Shown in pieces: positions 5,362 to 6,028 of a stretch of 6,028 bases of DNA; the first letter of the stretch is position 1; the number at the start of each line of letters is the position of its first letter. The position numbers and the translations under genes were made by a program. The notes under the pieces were generated by a model. That model was given only the letters and a program-made list of their open reading frames with translations, did no database searches and was not told where the DNA came from. The DNA comes from Chloroflexota bacterium (GTDB lineage: Bacteria > Chloroflexota > Anaerolineae > Caldilineales > Caldilineaceae). The stretch covers positions 1 to 6,028 of the forward strand of contig JACQGT010000502.1 of the NCBI GenBank assembly GCA_016199425.1, in the 5' to 3' direction.

Positions 5362-6028
5362 ATGGCTGCTTACTCAACCGATCTGGGCTTTCAAGAAGCT
5401 GCACGTTATGTCCAGGAAGGCTCTTGGAAACCGGCAATCAAAATTTTGGAACGGATGCTGACCGAGAATCCGGAGCATCGCTCAGTCATCGTGCCCCTGC
5501 TGGAAGATGCACGAATGAAAGCCGGCATCAGGACAAGGGGAACACAGGGCCGTTCTTCATTGAGTCTTCTGGTCACCCGCAAGCGGATCACCTATACGCT
5601 GGTTGCACTTCTGGTGGTTGTGCTAGGGATCGGTGGCCGGGGCGTCTACAACCGGGTCGTAGTCCCTGCGCGTGAGCAACAGTTACAGCGCTCGCTGATT
5701 GACGGACTGATCGACCAGGCGCGCACCGCATTGGGTGGCGCCGATTACGTGGTGGCCGCCGAACTGTTCGGGCAAGTGCTAGAGAAGAAGCCCGATTCGC
5801 CAGAAGCCGAGAAGGGCTATAACGAGGCCCAGCGCCAGATCGAACTGGCAACAGCCTACGATCAGGCAATGGTACAGCTTTCTCAGGGCGAGAGTGCCGC
5901 CGCGCTGGAAGCCTTGCAATCCATCCAGTCCCAAGCACCGGGCTATCGAGACGTGCAAAAGCAGATCGACCAGATCCGCACCCAAGGCAGGCTGGGCGAA
6001 CTCTTTGCCCAGGCCGAGGCCCACCACC
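5362..6028 (+). CDS. Membrane-anchored TPR protein, N-terminal part (3' end outside window)
   Basis: The frame is open from ATG 5362 to the edge of the window (222 codons). The start has AAAGGA (5347-5352) 9 bases upstream, and an in-frame TGA at 5332 rules out a longer form. Residues about 8-55 make a TPR-like helical pair (FQEAARYVQEGSWKPAIKIL). After a basic stretch (VTRKR, 71-75) comes one membrane segment at about 77-95. The rest is helical and repeats TPR-like units at about 113-148, 163-197 and from 210, including AAELFGQVLEKKPDSPEAE. The charge pattern predicts the N-terminus inside and the C-terminal repeats outside the cell membrane. TPR proteins are frequent near Tad loci (TadD is one), but TadD is typically a lipoprotein and this is not. 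Function is unknown; a scaffold or assembly role is inferred only from position. Confidence 0.75.
   Translation, partial: MAAYSTDLGFQEAARYVQEGSWKPAIKILERMLTENPEHRSVIVPLLEDARMKAGIRTRGTQGRSSLSLLVTRKRITYTLVALLVVVLGIGGRGVYNRVVVPAREQQLQRSLIDGLIDQARTALGGADYVVAAELFGQVLEKKPDSPEAEKGYNEAQRQIELATAYDQAMVQLSQGESAAALEALQSIQSQAPGYRDVQKQIDQIRTQGRLGELFAQAEAHH

Overview
The window carries most of a Tad/Flp (type IVc) pilus assembly cluster, all on the + strand. In order it holds the 3' end of a Flp-type pilin gene, cpaB (rcpC), cpaE (tadZ), an A24 prepilin peptidase (tadV/cpaA type), tadB, tadC, and the 5' part of a membrane-anchored TPR-protein gene that runs off the right edge. The DNA is moderately GC-rich. 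No outer-membrane secretin (cpaC/rcpA) appears beside cpaB, and the receiver-MinD CpaE and paired TadB/TadC are of a type common in monoderm bacteria. A Chloroflexota (Anaerolineae-like) bacterium is my best guess, but this rests on gene style and repeat-rich spacers, not on a marker gene.

Layout: pilin end (1-114); a 142-bp spacer with a perfect 21-bp inverted repeat and a possible 14-codon leader ORF (115-256); cpaB (257-1114), overlapping cpaE (1111-2364) by 4 bp; a 131-bp spacer made largely of small palindromes (2365-2495); prepilin peptidase (2496-3182); tadB (3209-4135); tadC (4137-5093), starting 1 base after the tadB stop; a 268-bp spacer with a long bulged palindrome, a perfect 20-bp tandem repeat and a weak promoter-like site (5094-5361); TPR gene (5362 to the end).

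Expected joint function: the prepilin peptidase cleaves Flp prepilin at the membrane, TadB and TadC form the inner-membrane platform, CpaE helps to place or organise the machine at the membrane, and CpaB acts on the outer side of the membrane in pilus assembly. The motor ATPase TadA/CpaF, often encoded between cpaE and tadB, is not in this window. Its usual place is taken by the palindromic spacer and the peptidase gene. The TPR protein may be an accessory factor, but its own spacer and possible promoter make it a separate transcription unit.

The core genes are ordinary Tad genes and I see no clearly new system. The least explained points are the hairpin that coincides with a start-to-stop mini-ORF behind the pilin gene, the palindrome cluster where cpaF would be expected, the CpaE with a near-complete receiver site but no Walker A lysine, and the tandem repeat upstream of the TPR gene.
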